A stretch of 64,000 nucleotides of DNA. Origin: Nonomuraea sp. SYSU D8015. Its GTDB lineage: Bacteria > Actinomycetota > Actinomycetes > Streptosporangiales > Streptosporangiaceae. Shown here piece by piece: positions 51,553 through 59,628 of the stretch. Position numbers and translations under genes: made by a program. The stretch is taken from NCBI RefSeq assembly GCF_008065375.1, contig NZ_VJYI01000004.1, positions 1 to 64,000 on the forward strand, written 5' to 3'. The notes beneath the pieces are model-generated. The model was not told the origin of the DNA and searched no databases. It worked only from the letters and a program-made list of their open reading frames with translations. Within the stretch, counting starts at the first letter, position 1; each line of letters begins with the position of its first letter.

Positions 51553-52098
51553 TCACTTCAGGACGTACCGGAGGCCGAGGACGCCGTTGTCCAGCCGGTC
51601 GACGTCCACCAGCTTCAGGTATGTGCTGTCGATGCCGTCATAGAGGCGGCCGCCGCTGCCCGCGATGACCGGGACCAGCCAGAACAGGTATTCGTCCACC
51701 AGCCGGTGCCGGAGCAGGGTACGGCTGAGCGGGCCGCCGGTGCCGACCTTCAGGACGTCGCCGCCGGGCTGCTCCTTCAGCTTGGCGACCTCTTCCACGA
51801 CGTCGCCCTCGATGAGGGTGGCGTTCCACGCGGTCGCCTCCTTCAGTGTGGTGGAGGCGACGTGCTTCGGGATGGTGTTCATGCGGACCGCGTAGTCGCC
51901 GAACTGCTCCTCCAGGTGCGGCCAGACCGCGGCGTGCTGCTCGTAGCTGACCCGGCCGTAGAGCAGGGCGTCCACCGAGAACAGCAGGTCGTGTGAGCGC
52001 TGTTCGAACTGTCCGGCCCACAGCTCGCCCAGCCAGTTCTGCGGGGTGCTGATCTGGCCGTCCAGCGTCACCACACCCTGCTCGATGATCTTCCTCAT
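51553..52098 (-). CDS. Dihydrofolate reductase-family protein (RibD C-terminal-like)
   Basis: A 181-residue reductase-like protein: MRKIIEQGVVTLDGQISTPQ, then LLFSVDALLYGRVSYEQHAA, KHVASTTLKEATAWNATLIE, LKVGTGGPLSRTLLRHRLVD and EYLFWLVPVIAGSGGRLYDG. This is the common actinobacterial stand-alone RibD_C/DHFR-like group. ATG 52098 follows GAGAGGA. It diverges from the XRE/NB-ARC gene by 232 bases. Substrate unknown; these proteins are rarely true folate enzymes. Confidence 0.85.
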   Translation of the reverse strand: MRKIIEQGVVTLDGQISTPQNWLGELWAGQFEQRSHDLLFSVDALLYGRVSYEQHAAVWPHLEEQFGDYAVRMNTIPKHVASTTLKEATAWNATLIEGDVVEEVAKLKEQPGGDVLKVGTGGPLSRTLLRHRLVDEYLFWLVPVIAGSGGRLYDGIDSTYLKLVDVDRLDNGVLGLRYVLK

Positions 52099-52330
52099 GG
52101 TTCCGTTCCTCTCGTCCGCATCGTGCTTCCGCATACGCGTCGTCCGGGTGGCGACGAATTCGACAGGGAGGCGGAATACTTTTCTTGCGCGTCATCCGGT
52201 GGGGTACGCCGAGCGGTGTAGCGCGGTGTGCCCCGATAAGCGGATGCGTGAGAGCGGTCGGTCCGTCAGGGTGGCAATGGGACCAGGCTAGGCAAACCAC
52301 GGGGATTCACCGGACATAGCCGGAGGCGCC

Positions 52331-54847
52331 ATGAAACCAGGGGACGGATTGATCTTAGGCTCGCTGCTGCGGCGGTGGCGCCAGCGGGCCCTGCTCACCC
52401 AGGAACAGCTGGCCACGCGGGCAGGTCTCAGCGTCAGGACGATCCGGCGGATGGAGGGCGACGTCCCGCTCCGCCCACGCACCGCTTCGGTACGGCTGCT
52501 GGCCGAGGCGCTGGGGCTGGACGACGCGGAGCAGGCGACGCTGGCCGCCGCCGCCCGCGGCGCCGGACCGCCCGCATCGGCCACCCCGGCCCGTCCGAAG
52601 CGGAGCCGGGATGCGGGGCCGGTTCCGCGGCAGCTGCCCGCCGACGCCGCCGAGTTCACGGGGCGGGCGTACGAGCTGGCCCTGCTCGAGGACGACGCCG
52701 CCGCCGAAGGCACGTGGGTGCACGCCATCGACGGGATGGCCGGGATCGGGAAGACGGCGCTGGCCGTGCACGCGGCTCACCGGGTGGCCGCCCGCTTTCC
52801 CGACGGGCAGCTCTTCGTCGACCTGCACGGACACACTCAGGGGGCGGCGCCGGTGGCGCCGGACGACGTGCTCGCCCGCATGCTGGGCGCCCTCGGCGTC
52901 TCCGGCAACCGGATCCCACGCGACCTCGACGAGCGCGCCGCGCTCTACCGCACCCTGCTCGCCGGCCGGAGGGTGCTGATCGTGCTGGACAACGCGGCCG
53001 ACGAGAGCCAGGTACGTCCGCTGCTGCCGGGCAGCCCGGGATGCCGCGTGCTGATCACCAGCCGGCGCCGCCTGACCGCACTGGACGCCGCCGCCACCAT
53101 GTCGCTGGACGTCCTGCCCGTCGACCACGCGGTCGCCCTGCTGAGCAGGACCGCCGGCGAGGATCGCGTCGCGGGCACACCGGCGAGCGTGCTGGCCGAG
53201 ACCGTGCGGCAGTGCGGGCTGCTGCCCCTCGCCATCCGCATCGCCGCCGCCCGGCTGCGTTCCCACCCCACCTGGAGCGTGGCGCACCTGCTGGGCCGGC
53301 TGGGCGAGCACGACCGGCGGCTCGCCGAGCTGGAGGCCGGGCGGCGCAGTGTCACGGCGGCACTCGACCTGTCCTACCGCGAGCTCCCCGACGAGCTGAA
53401 GCGGACGTACCGGCTGCTGAGCCTGCACGTCGGCGCCGACTTCGCGACCGACGCGGCGGCCGCGCTCCTGGACACGACCGCGTCCCTGGCCGGGCGGCTG
53501 CTGGAGCGGCTGCTCGAGGTGCACCTGCTGCAGGAGTCCGCCCCGGGCCGCTACCACTTCCACGACCTGGTCCGCGAGCACGCCGCGGGCCTGGCGGCCG
53601 GCGAGGCGGACGGCCGCGCCGCGCCGGTCCGGCTCCTCGACCACTATCGCAGGACGGCGACCGCGGCCATGGGCGAGCTCTACCCGTACGAGTTCGGCGG
53701 CAGCCGCGAGCGTACCGCGGGAGGCGGCCGGGCCGCCGCCTGGCTGGAGGCCGAGCTGGACAACCTCCTCGCCGCCGCCCGGTACGCCGCCGACCACGCC
53801 CTCGTCCTGCCCGCGCTCAGGCTGCCGGCCGCGTTGCACTTCCATCTGCGGATGCAGGGCCGGTACTCCGACGCGGAAGCGCTCCACACGCGGGCGCTCG
53901 GCGTCGCCCGCGCCGCCGGGTGCCGTACCGGCGAGATGAACGCCCTGATGGGCCGGAGCGACATGCGGCGCCTCCAGGGCCGCTACGAGCCCGCCGTCGA
54001 CGACGCCACGCACGCGCTGGCCATCGCCCGCGCCCTCCGCGAGCGCGTGGCCGAGTCGCGCGCCCTGGTGGGGCTCGGCATGGTGCACGCCATGCAAGGG
54101 CGCTTCGACCAGGCCGACGACCACCTCGAGCGGGCGTTGGAGATAGCCTGCGCCGTCGCCCACCGCAGAGCCGAACTGGACGCGCTGATCGGGCTCAGCA
54201 TGGTGGAGCGGCTGCGAGGGCGCTACCGGCGCTCCGCCGACCGCTCCTGCGGGGCGCTGGCCCTCGCCAGATCCCTCGGCCATCGCACCGGCGAGCTCAG
54301 GTCGCTGAGCGGGCTGGCCCAGGTCCACCTGGTGCTCGGCCGGACCGAGCAGGCCGCCGACCACTTCTCGCAGGCCCTGGCGATCGCCCGCGCCATGGAC
54401 TACCGCGTCGGGGAGCTCCCGCCGCTCAACGGCCTGGCGGATGTCCAGCGGCTGGAGGGCCGCCACGACCAGGCCATCGCCGGTTATCACGAGGTGCTCG
54501 AACTCGCCAGGGAGATCGGCAACCGCAACTGGCAGTACGAGGCGCTCCAGGGCATGGGCCGCCTGCATCACGCCACCGGCCATCCACACCGGGCGCTCGC
54601 CAGCCACCGCGAGGCGCTCGACCTGGCGGTGCTCCTCGACCAACCGGTCGACCAGGCCCGCGCCCACGACGGCCTCGCCTACGCCCACCACGCGCTAGGC
54701 CATGCCGAGCAGGCCCGCCGGCACTGGCGCCAGGCCCTGGACATCCTCATCGACCTCGGCCTCGACACCACAGAGGAGGAGCAGACCAGCGTCACCGTCA
54801 TCCAGGCCCGCCTCGAGCTCGGGGCCGCGGTCGGCAATCGAGGCTGA
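52331..54847 (+). CDS. XRE-HTH + NB-ARC + TPR regulator
   Basis: An 838-residue STAND protein without a SARP domain. The XRE helix-turn-helix (LGSLLRRWRQRALLTQEQLA, TRAGLSVRTIRRMEGDVPLR) is at 9-55. NB-ARC has Walker A GMAGIGKT (135-142), VLIVLDNAADESQ, ITSRRRL and GLLPLAIRIAA. About eight TPR-like repeats fill 480-820 (GEMNALMGRSDMRRLQGRYE, ALVGLGMVHAMQGRFDQADD, LNGLADVQRLEGRHDQAIAG). ATG 52331 follows GGAGG. Probably binds DNA through the XRE domain when its TPRs sense a ligand. Third of the AfsR-like set. Confidence 0.87.
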   Translation: MKPGDGLILGSLLRRWRQRALLTQEQLATRAGLSVRTIRRMEGDVPLRPRTASVRLLAEALGLDDAEQATLAAAARGAGPPASATPARPKRSRDAGPVPRQLPADAAEFTGRAYELALLEDDAAAEGTWVHAIDGMAGIGKTALAVHAAHRVAARFPDGQLFVDLHGHTQGAAPVAPDDVLARMLGALGVSGNRIPRDLDERAALYRTLLAGRRVLIVLDNAADESQVRPLLPGSPGCRVLITSRRRLTALDAAATMSLDVLPVDHAVALLSRTAGEDRVAGTPASVLAETVRQCGLLPLAIRIAAARLRSHPTWSVAHLLGRLGEHDRRLAELEAGRRSVTAALDLSYRELPDELKRTYRLLSLHVGADFATDAAAALLDTTASLAGRLLERLLEVHLLQESAPGRYHFHDLVREHAAGLAAGEADGRAAPVRLLDHYRRTATAAMGELYPYEFGGSRERTAGGGRAAAWLEAELDNLLAAARYAADHALVLPALRLPAALHFHLRMQGRYSDAEALHTRALGVARAAGCRTGEMNALMGRSDMRRLQGRYEPAVDDATHALAIARALRERVAESRALVGLGMVHAMQGRFDQADDHLERALEIACAVAHRRAELDALIGLSMVERLRGRYRRSADRSCGALALARSLGHRTGELRSLSGLAQVHLVLGRTEQAADHFSQALAIARAMDYRVGELPPLNGLADVQRLEGRHDQAIAGYHEVLELAREIGNRNWQYEALQGMGRLHHATGHPHRALASHREALDLAVLLDQPVDQARAHDGLAYAHHALGHAEQARRHWRQALDILIDLGLDTTEEEQTSVTVIQARLELGAAVGNRG

Positions 54848-54966
54848 GGAGGGCGGGAAACGCGGGGCGCAAGCCCTTTGAACCATCTGGGCATGGCATG
54901 CGTACGGGCTGAACTCCGGCGGACGAGGACCTCGTACAAGGGGGCAATCACACCACGGAGCCAGCC

Positions 54967-55986
54967 ATGACCATCAGACATCAGCTGTCGATCCTGCTCG
55001 TCCTGCCCGTCGCCACCGCCTGCGGCCTCGTCGGACAGGGTGCGAACGCCGGCCCCTCCGCGCCGTTCGCATCCTCACAGAAGCGGGGAGTCGTGACGTC
55101 CCCGTCTCCGCAGAAGCAGGGGGTGGTGACGGCGGCGGAGGCCAAGCAGATCCTCGCCCGCTGGGACAGCGCCGAGAAGGAGGCGATGCGCCAGGGCGGC
55201 ACGGACTGGACGGCGGCCGAGGCGGGCCTGATGGCGGAGATCCACAAGGCGGAGGTGCGGCTGGACCGATTGACCGGGGACACTCCCAAGGTCGACCAGG
55301 AGCGCATCGTGAAGTCGCGTTTCGCCATCCCCAGAGCGGGCGCGGGCACGCCGTGGTTCATGGCCGAGTTCCAGCGCAAGGGCGGCAACCGCAGGTGGGA
55401 CCAGGTCATCTTCGCGAAGACGCAGGCCGGGTGGCGCATGGTGGCCGTCTCCGCGTCGCTGGGCAGGGTCCCCACACCGGCACGTGACGAAGACGGGTTC
55501 GCCACCGTGCTCGCCCCGGACGACGGCGCTGGACTCGTGGTCTCCCCCCGGGAACTCACCCGGACGCACGCCCGCCTGCTGACCACCGCCGGTGACGACC
55601 CGCGCGCCAACCGGCTCATCCTGCGGAACCTCTTCACCTGGGACGCCGACACGCGCAAGGGGGATCGGGAGAACCTGCCGACCGGATGGAAGGTGCGGCC
55701 CAACACCCAGCCCGCCCAGGAGTTGTACGCCCTGCGTACGACCTCCGGAAGCGCGCTGGTCTGGTACGGCATCACGGAAGAGGACACCTACACCGCCCGC
55801 CCCGGTGCGCCCGGGATGAAGTTCTACAACGGCTCCCTGGCCAAATACTTGAGCAAGGGCAAGACCTTCCGCGAGAAGGCCGTGTACAAGAGGGCCTCGA
55901 TGTACTTCGCCGTCGTGCCGAAGCCGAAGGGCAAGGTCAAGGTGCTCTGGAGCCGGAACGGCTACCTGAGCGCCACCGGCTCGTGA
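54967..55986 (+). CDS. Probable lipoprotein of unknown function
   Basis: A 339-residue protein. The signal LSILLVLPVATACGLVG ends in a lipobox-like ATAC, so Cys19 may be lipidated. A short tandem repeat follows (SSQKRGVVTSPSPQKQGVVT), then an acidic/basic helical region and beta-rich segments (PWFMAEFQRKGGNRRWDQVI, GWRMVAVSASLG). The end is SMYFAVVPKPKGKVKVLWSR. No domain recognised. Follows the XRE/NB-ARC gene by 119 bases, with the FkbM gene 30 bases downstream. Confidence 0.7.
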   Translation: MTIRHQLSILLVLPVATACGLVGQGANAGPSAPFASSQKRGVVTSPSPQKQGVVTAAEAKQILARWDSAEKEAMRQGGTDWTAAEAGLMAEIHKAEVRLDRLTGDTPKVDQERIVKSRFAIPRAGAGTPWFMAEFQRKGGNRRWDQVIFAKTQAGWRMVAVSASLGRVPTPARDEDGFATVLAPDDGAGLVVSPRELTRTHARLLTTAGDDPRANRLILRNLFTWDADTRKGDRENLPTGWKVRPNTQPAQELYALRTTSGSALVWYGITEEDTYTARPGAPGMKFYNGSLAKYLSKGKTFREKAVYKRASMYFAVVPKPKGKVKVLWSRNGYLSATGS

Positions 55987-56016
55987 ACGCCGGGGAGAGC
56001 ATGTTTCTCTAGGCAT

Positions 56017-56931
56017 ATGACTGACCCGACGCCGCGTGACGGACCGGTGCTCCAGGGCGTCTGGCGCCTGCTGCGACGGTTGCCGCCGGGGGCGGCCAGG
56101 AGGACCACCCGACTCATCGCCGGTGCGCAGTCGCTGCGGGAACCCGGCTACCTGAAGACCACCTACCGGATCTCACCCAGGCTGGCGAACGCCAACCCCC
56201 GCCTCGGCAAGATCTCGCCGCAGTGGGCCGCGACGGTCCGCGTCCGCAGGAACGGGCTGCGACTGGAGCTCGACCTGCGCGACAACCTGCAGGCCATCCT
56301 GTACTACGCGGGACGCTACGAGCCCGACGTCCTGCGATTCCTCCGCCGGGAACTCCGGGGCGGGGATGTCGTGGCGGATGTCGGGGCCCACATCGGCGTC
56401 CACGCTCTCGCCGCCGCCCGTCTCCTGCGGCCTGCCGGCGGTCGCGTGATCGCCTTCGAACCCGCCTCGGACTCCGCCGCCAAACTCCGCGCCGCCGCCC
56501 GCCGTAACGGCCTGCGGGTCGAGGTCGTGCAGACCGCGCTGGGCGCCCATCCCGGGACGGCGGGTCTGTACGGCGACGCGCGCTATGACGCCGCCGATGC
56601 GGGCGTGCGGTCCCAGTACGGAGATGCGGCACTGGTCGAGCAGGTCCCGGTCCGCGTTTTCGACGACTGGGCCGCGGAGGCCGGGCTGAGCCGCCTCGAC
56701 GTCGTCAAGATCGACGTCGAGGGGGCCGAGGCGGCCGTGCTGGCAGGCATGAGCCGGTCGCTCCGGACACTGCGGCCGCGCGCCGTGCTCGTCGAGGTGA
56801 AGCAGCGCGAACGCACGGACACGAGCGCGGAAGAGCTGCGCGGCCTCCTGACGCGGCACGGCTATGAGAGGACCATGCGCCTCGGCCACAACGAGGTGTT
56901 CCGGCCCACGCGCGACCACGGCCCGCGCTAG
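56017..56931 (+). CDS. FkbM-family methyltransferase
   Basis: A 304-residue SAM enzyme: GDVVADVGAHIGVHALAAAR (motif I), RVIAFEPASDSAAKLRAAAR (motif II), LSRLDVVKIDVEGAEAAVLA (FkbM KxDxEG signature) and RAVLVEVKQRERTD. An N-terminal helical stretch of about 90 residues precedes it. ATG 56017. The TAG stop shares CTAG with the TAG of the convergent azoreductase, so the two genes overlap by 4 bases. O-methylation of a sugar or a secondary metabolite is usual for the family. Confidence 0.88.
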   Translation: MTDPTPRDGPVLQGVWRLLRRLPPGAARRTTRLIAGAQSLREPGYLKTTYRISPRLANANPRLGKISPQWAATVRVRRNGLRLELDLRDNLQAILYYAGRYEPDVLRFLRRELRGGDVVADVGAHIGVHALAAARLLRPAGGRVIAFEPASDSAAKLRAAARRNGLRVEVVQTALGAHPGTAGLYGDARYDAADAGVRSQYGDAALVEQVPVRVFDDWAAEAGLSRLDVVKIDVEGAEAAVLAGMSRSLRTLRPRAVLVEVKQRERTDTSAEELRGLLTRHGYERTMRLGHNEVFRPTRDHGPR

Positions 56932-57551
56932 AACGTCCTGGCGACCTGGCGGGCGCGTTCGTCGGCCTGCTTGCGTTCGTTCTCGTAGGAGCCGGTGAGG
57001 GTGGGGTGGTGGCGGATCTCGTGGATGTCGGTGATGCCGGTCCAGCGCAGCCAGTCGTTGAAGAACGTCGACTGGAAGTCACTGCCGAACTCCGGCCCCA
57101 GGCCAGGGCCCCAGACCGCGCTGGTGTAGACGACGGCGGCGCGCTTGCCGGTCAGCAGGTGGCGGTAGCCGGTCTCCGGATGCACGTCGAAGATCATCGC
57201 AGGCTGGCTGACGACGTCGATGAACTGCTTCAGCTTGTACGGCACGCCGGCGTTCCACATCGGCACGCTGAAGAGGTAACGGTCGTAGGAGTCGAAGCGC
57301 TCGAACGTGCGCACGGCCGCGGCCCAGGCCTCCGCCTGCTCGCCCTCGGGTGTGCCGCCCCCGAACACGGTCATCTTGGCGGCCGCGGCGGCGGGGCCGA
57401 ACTCGGGGAGCGTCCCGTCCCACAGGTCGAAGTGGTCGACGCTCGCGCCCGGGTGGGCCGCCAGATACTCGCCGACGAACGTCTCCGCGATCCCCAGCGA
57501 GATCGACTCGGCTCCGCGCGGGGAGGCGGAGATGTGCAGCAGTCTGCTCAT
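56928..57551 (-). CDS. azoR: FMN-dependent NADH-azoreductase
   Basis: A 207-residue flavodoxin-like quinone/azo reductase: LLHISASPRGAESISLGIAE (phosphate-binding loop), YLFSVPMWNAGVPYKLKQFI, then DVVSQPAMIF, the AzoR fingerprint, and YTSAVWGPGLGPEFG. Start ATG 57551. It reduces quinones or azo dyes with NADH using FMN. It has a strong promoter with two identical-type operators upstream but no regulator gene next to it. It converges on and overlaps the FkbM gene. Confidence 0.9.
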   Translation of the reverse strand: MSRLLHISASPRGAESISLGIAETFVGEYLAAHPGASVDHFDLWDGTLPEFGPAAAAAKMTVFGGGTPEGEQAEAWAAAVRTFERFDSYDRYLFSVPMWNAGVPYKLKQFIDVVSQPAMIFDVHPETGYRHLLTGKRAAVVYTSAVWGPGLGPEFGSDFQSTFFNDWLRWTGITDIHEIRHHPTLTGSYENERKQADERARQVARTF

Positions 57552-57566
57552 GAATCCAATCCTTTC

Positions 57567-57580
57567 CGGACTCCGGTCCG
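57567..57580. promoter_or_regulatory. Operator copy 1 upstream of azoR
   Basis: CGGACTCCGGTCCG, a near-perfect palindrome in the untranslated leader of azoR. It matches copy 2 at 13 of 14 bases, with centres 33 bp apart (three helical turns). Confidence 0.6.
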
Positions 57581-57593
57581 CTTACTGTCCAAG

Positions 57594-57622
57594 ACGATAC
57601 GGACTGCGGTCCGATTAGTCAA
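57594..57622 (-). promoter_or_regulatory. azoR promoter with embedded operator copy 2
   Basis: On the minus strand, TTGACT (57622-57617) and TATCGT (57599-57594) are separated by exactly 17 bases. The spacer contains CGGACTGCGGTCCG (57600-57613), so a repressor there would block RNA polymerase directly. Confidence 0.65.
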
Positions 57623-57820
57623 CGGAAGACTCTGCGCCCACGGATCCGGGTGTACGCCGCCAGGGCGGCGCCCGGCTGGAACGCCCCACGGCTCCCGGCG
57701 AGAGCGGCGAGGCGGGCCGACAGGAGAGAGCCGCCGGCCGCGGGATCAGCGTGAGCGCGGCGACGTCGCCGCCGAGCGCCGCGCAGCCGGTTGTCGTACC
57801 CCTCGGGCAGGATACGGGGC

Positions 57821-59620
57821 ATGGCAGCCGACCATGATCTCTTCGCCGGTCTCGACGCGGTCCGCTGGAGCCGCATGCGTCACGCCTACGGGTCCGCCCG
57901 CGACGTCCCCGACCTGCTCCGCGGCCTCGCCGACCCCGATCCGGCCGTGAGGGAGCAGGCGCTCGACGACATGTACGGCGCGGTGCACCACCAGGGCGAC
58001 GTCTACCCGTGCACGGTGGCGGCGATCCCGTTCCTGCTGCGCATCGTCGAACGGCCGGGTCTGCCGGGGCGGGCGGAGGTGGTGGAGCTGGTGGCGAGCA
58101 TCGGCTCGGCCGCCGACCCGACGGGGCTGAGCGGGCCGTACCGGAAGGCCGACGAGGCCGTGGCCGCGGCCTCCCCGCTGTGGGCGCGGCTGCTGGACGA
58201 CGAGGACCCGAGGGTGCGTGAGGCCACCGCCGGTGTGCTGCTCGCCGGCGCGGACGAGGCGGTCCTCGCGCGGCTGGCGGGGCGGCTGGCCGTGGAGGAC
58301 GACCACGGCGTCAGGGCCGCGATCGTGCGGGCGGCGGGCGTGCTGGCCCGGCGTCCCGAGCACGCCGCGGACACGCGCGCGTGGCTGGCCCGGACGCTGG
58401 AGGAGGAGCGGGATCCGCGGCTGCGGCTGGGACTCCTGGCGGAGCTGGCCGCGCTGCCGGACACACGGCTCGACCTGCCGGTGGCCGAGGTGCTCGACCT
58501 GATCAACGCGGCCTACGAGGGGCGCCGCCCCACCGCACCAGCCGCCGGAGCCGCACCATCCGCCGGAGCCGCGCCGGCCGCGGACGCCCTGTTCGAGGGG
58601 CTGAGCGCCACCGCCGAACGCGAGGCGCGGCACGCCGCCCTCGACGGCGGCGCGATGCCGTGGGTGGTCGTCTGGGACCGCGGCCTGCCCAGCGCGGGCC
58701 CGGCCTTGCACGCGCTCGGCGGCACGGGTGACGAGCGCGCGCTCCCCATGCTGGCCTGGGCCCTCGACCGCGAGCAGATGCCTCACGACGCCGGCTCCCT
58801 GGTGATCGGGTACGGCCCGCGCGCCGCTCCCCTTGTGCCGATCCTGCGCCGCCGCCTGCGCGACCTGCCGACCGGCGACCCGCACGACCACCGCCGCGGC
58901 GGCGTCGCCCACGCGCTGGCCCGCATCGGCCCCGCGGCCGCCGAGGCACTCCCCGACCTGCTGGCCCAGCCGGTCACTCCAGCCGTCGTGACGGCGCTGG
59001 CAGCACTCGATCCGGCCGCCCGCGACCATCTCCCGGTGCTGCGTGAGGCCGCCTCCTCACCCGACCGCGCGTTGGCCGTTCCGGCGGCCAGGGCTCTGTG
59101 GGAGGCCACCGGCGGCGCCGGCGCCGCACTGGCGGTCGCCGACCGGTGCCTGGACGGCGACGCCTACAGCCGCAGGGACGCCGCCGACCTGCTGGCCGAC
59201 CTGGGACCGGCCGCGCACGCCCGGGCCGGCCGGCTCCGGCGGCTCGCCCGGAGCGTAGACCCCTACGGCTGGCTCACGCTGTCGGCCGTCCGGGCCTTGT
59301 GGCGGGTGACCGGCGACCCCGGCACCGCCCTGCCGGTGTCGCTCGCCCTGTGGGAGCCCCACCCGTACCGGCGGACGGCCCTCGCCTCGCTCTGGACGGA
59401 GATCGGCCCGGCCGCCGCGGAGGCCCGGCCCCTGCTGCTCGCGGAGCTGGGCCGAGCCCGCCGCCACAACGCCGCCGACGACGGTTACAGCACCGGCCAT
59501 GTCCGTGATGACGAGAAACTGCTGACGCTGTGCCGCGCGGCCCTGGCGGCGATCGCCGATGAGGTCCATGCGAAACTTTCCGATCCCTCCCGGCGTTCGG
59601 CTGTGCACAGCGACACGTAG
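57821..59620 (+). CDS. HEAT-repeat protein
   Basis: A 599-residue, all-helical protein built of HEAT-like units (VPDLLRGLADPDPAVREQAL; LWARLLDDEDPRVREATAGV; GVAHALARIGPAAAEALPDL; ARALWEATGGAGAALAVADR; RDAADLLADLGPAAHARAGR). An N-terminal segment, LDAVRWSRMRHAYGSARDVP, is common in actinobacterial HEAT proteins. ATG 57821 is chosen; upstream in-frame starts are weak. It ends 8 bases before the GTG of the STAND-WD40 gene, so the two form an operon. A scaffold or sensor role is inferred. Confidence 0.78.
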   Translation: MAADHDLFAGLDAVRWSRMRHAYGSARDVPDLLRGLADPDPAVREQALDDMYGAVHHQGDVYPCTVAAIPFLLRIVERPGLPGRAEVVELVASIGSAADPTGLSGPYRKADEAVAAASPLWARLLDDEDPRVREATAGVLLAGADEAVLARLAGRLAVEDDHGVRAAIVRAAGVLARRPEHAADTRAWLARTLEEERDPRLRLGLLAELAALPDTRLDLPVAEVLDLINAAYEGRRPTAPAAGAAPSAGAAPAADALFEGLSATAEREARHAALDGGAMPWVVVWDRGLPSAGPALHALGGTGDERALPMLAWALDREQMPHDAGSLVIGYGPRAAPLVPILRRRLRDLPTGDPHDHRRGGVAHALARIGPAAAEALPDLLAQPVTPAVVTALAALDPAARDHLPVLREAASSPDRALAVPAARALWEATGGAGAALAVADRCLDGDAYSRRDAADLLADLGPAAHARAGRLRRLARSVDPYGWLTLSAVRALWRVTGDPGTALPVSLALWEPHPYRRTALASLWTEIGPAAAEARPLLLAELGRARRHNAADDGYSTGHVRDDEKLLTLCRAALAAIADEVHAKLSDPSRRSAVHSDT

Positions 59621-59628
59621 GGGGCACG

